64,000 nucleotides of DNA from an uncultured Bacteroidales bacterium (GTDB taxonomy: Bacteria > Bacteroidota > Bacteroidia > Bacteroidales > UBA932), in NCBI GenBank assembly GCA_947179325.1, contig CAMXAU010000008.1:39061-103060 (forward strand). Direction: 5' to 3'. Both the position numbers and the translations under genes were made by a program. Shown here in pieces: positions 63,634 to 64,000 of this stretch (position 1 is its first letter; every line of letters begins with the position of its first letter). The notes under the pieces were generated by a model that worked only from the letters and a program-made list of their open reading frames with translations, ran no database searches and was not told the origin of the DNA.

Positions 63634-64000
63634 ATGGAGCATGACAATTATCTTCCTTTCGGCACGAGGTGGAATGACGGCAGCCCGACCGATCCGGACA
63701 ACCGTTACCGTTTCAACGGTAAGGAATCCCAGAAGTTCGCCGGCCTTCCATACCTTGACTACGGCGCAAGGTTCTACCACCCGCTGTCTTCCCGCTGGAC
63801 GACCATGGACCCGATGGCGGAAAAGTATTATTCTGTCAGTCCTTATGCGTTCTGTTCCAATAATCCTGTTAACTTTGCGATTAAGCGAGAGCAGAATGAG
63901 CTTGCTCATTTTGCCGAGCGTGAGCAAAGAAAAGCCCGCAGGGGCTTAACTTTGTGGATTGGGATGGGATGGATATTTGGGAACTTGATAATATGGGTAA
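63634..64000 (+). pseudogene. Orphan RHS core fragment, truncated at window end
   Basis: An in-frame stretch DNYLPFGTRWNDGSPTDPDN leads directly into YRFNGKESQKFAGLPYLDYG (63706 on), repeating the core end of the upstream toxin. Over 171 bases there are 9 differences, nearly all synonymous (one Ser to Ala), and the last about 60 bases before the junction are identical. There is no start region, signal peptide or repeat shell. A stop codon at 63607 lies shortly upstream. A 77-bp insertion at the core/tip boundary shifts the frame, after which the tip start (identical to that of the intact toxin) is out of frame. It probably represents a displaced tip cassette. Confidence 0.8.
63877..63953. repeat. 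77-bp hairpin-rich insertion at the RHS core/tip junction
   Basis: Comparison with the intact copy (62037-62045, TTAACTTTG followed by TGGATTGG) shows 77 extra bases here, bounded by two copies of TTAACTTTG (63869-63877 and 63946-63954). Inside are a hairpin GCAGAATGAG/CTCATTTTGC with a CTTG loop and a second hairpin AAGCCC-GCAG-GGGCTT at 63932-63947. It has no coding capacity of its own. Confidence 0.8.

Noticed and set aside
63877..63953. Insertion sequence at the orphan RHS core
   Set aside because: At 77 bp it encodes no transposase. It is reported instead as a small hairpin element with a target-site-like duplication.
1..64000. tRNA, rRNA or CRISPR features
   Set aside because: No tRNA cloverleaf, rRNA signature or regularly spaced repeat-spacer array was noticed on either strand by reading; a covariance-model scan was not possible.

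Overview
The window is a chromosomal segment of a member of the Bacteroidota, most likely order Bacteroidales. This rests on the recurring promoter pattern TTTG-N19-TAnnTTTG (exact at four genes, partial at many others), the gene order of the division/cell-wall cluster, and families typical of the group: an outer-membrane receptor with a carboxypeptidase-like N-terminus, a DUF4143 ATPase, a DUF1349 protein, and RHS proteins with DUF6443-like and DUF5977-like parts. I cannot name the genus from sequence alone. I saw no rRNA, tRNA, CRISPR array or complete insertion sequence.

Positions 1-24400 are mostly housekeeping genes: a cut-off rhomboid protease, a membrane-tethered EEP-family hydrolase, tsaC, rsmE, a YfcE-like phosphoesterase, a Cys-rich lipoprotein, radA, a membrane-anchored peptide deformylase, a PBP4-type carboxypeptidase, galE, a histidine acid phosphatase, pnp and rpsO, an outer-membrane beta-barrel receptor, a YgjP-like metalloprotein, a MATE exporter, a secreted C1B peptidase, an NSS transporter, and rpiB-truB.

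Positions 24400-30500 are accessory: a DUF4143 ATPase lying between two copies of the 3' end of a LuxR-type gene, a LuxR-type regulator, a DUF1349 protein, two paralogous small envelope proteins (one further left at 20.9 kb), a small XRE regulator, a lipoprotein and an S1/P1 nuclease.

Positions 30500-47900 hold gltX and then, all on the minus strand, a complete dcw cluster in transcription order mraZ-rsmH-ftsL-ftsI-murE-mraY-murD-ftsW-murG-murC-ftsQ-ftsA-ftsZ. Four TGGAA repeats with exact 10-bp spacing precede mraZ and look like the MraZ operator. Divergent to it is an hsp20 gene with a candidate sigma-54 promoter and three upstream palindromes. glyA, a TrmH-family methyltransferase, an SLC13 transporter, a UbiA-family prenyltransferase and a radical SAM protein follow.

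Positions 54700-64000 are the most unusual part: a polymorphic-toxin locus. Two consecutive secreted RHS-type proteins (1400 and 1225 aa) are followed by a putative immunity gene. The second RHS protein ends in an AT-rich tip with a JAB-like metalloprotease motif (HNHP...SDND). Beyond the immunity gene lies a displaced second copy of the RHS core end. That copy is interrupted exactly at the core/tip junction by a 77-bp hairpin-rich insertion flanked by a 9-bp direct repeat, and it runs off the window end.
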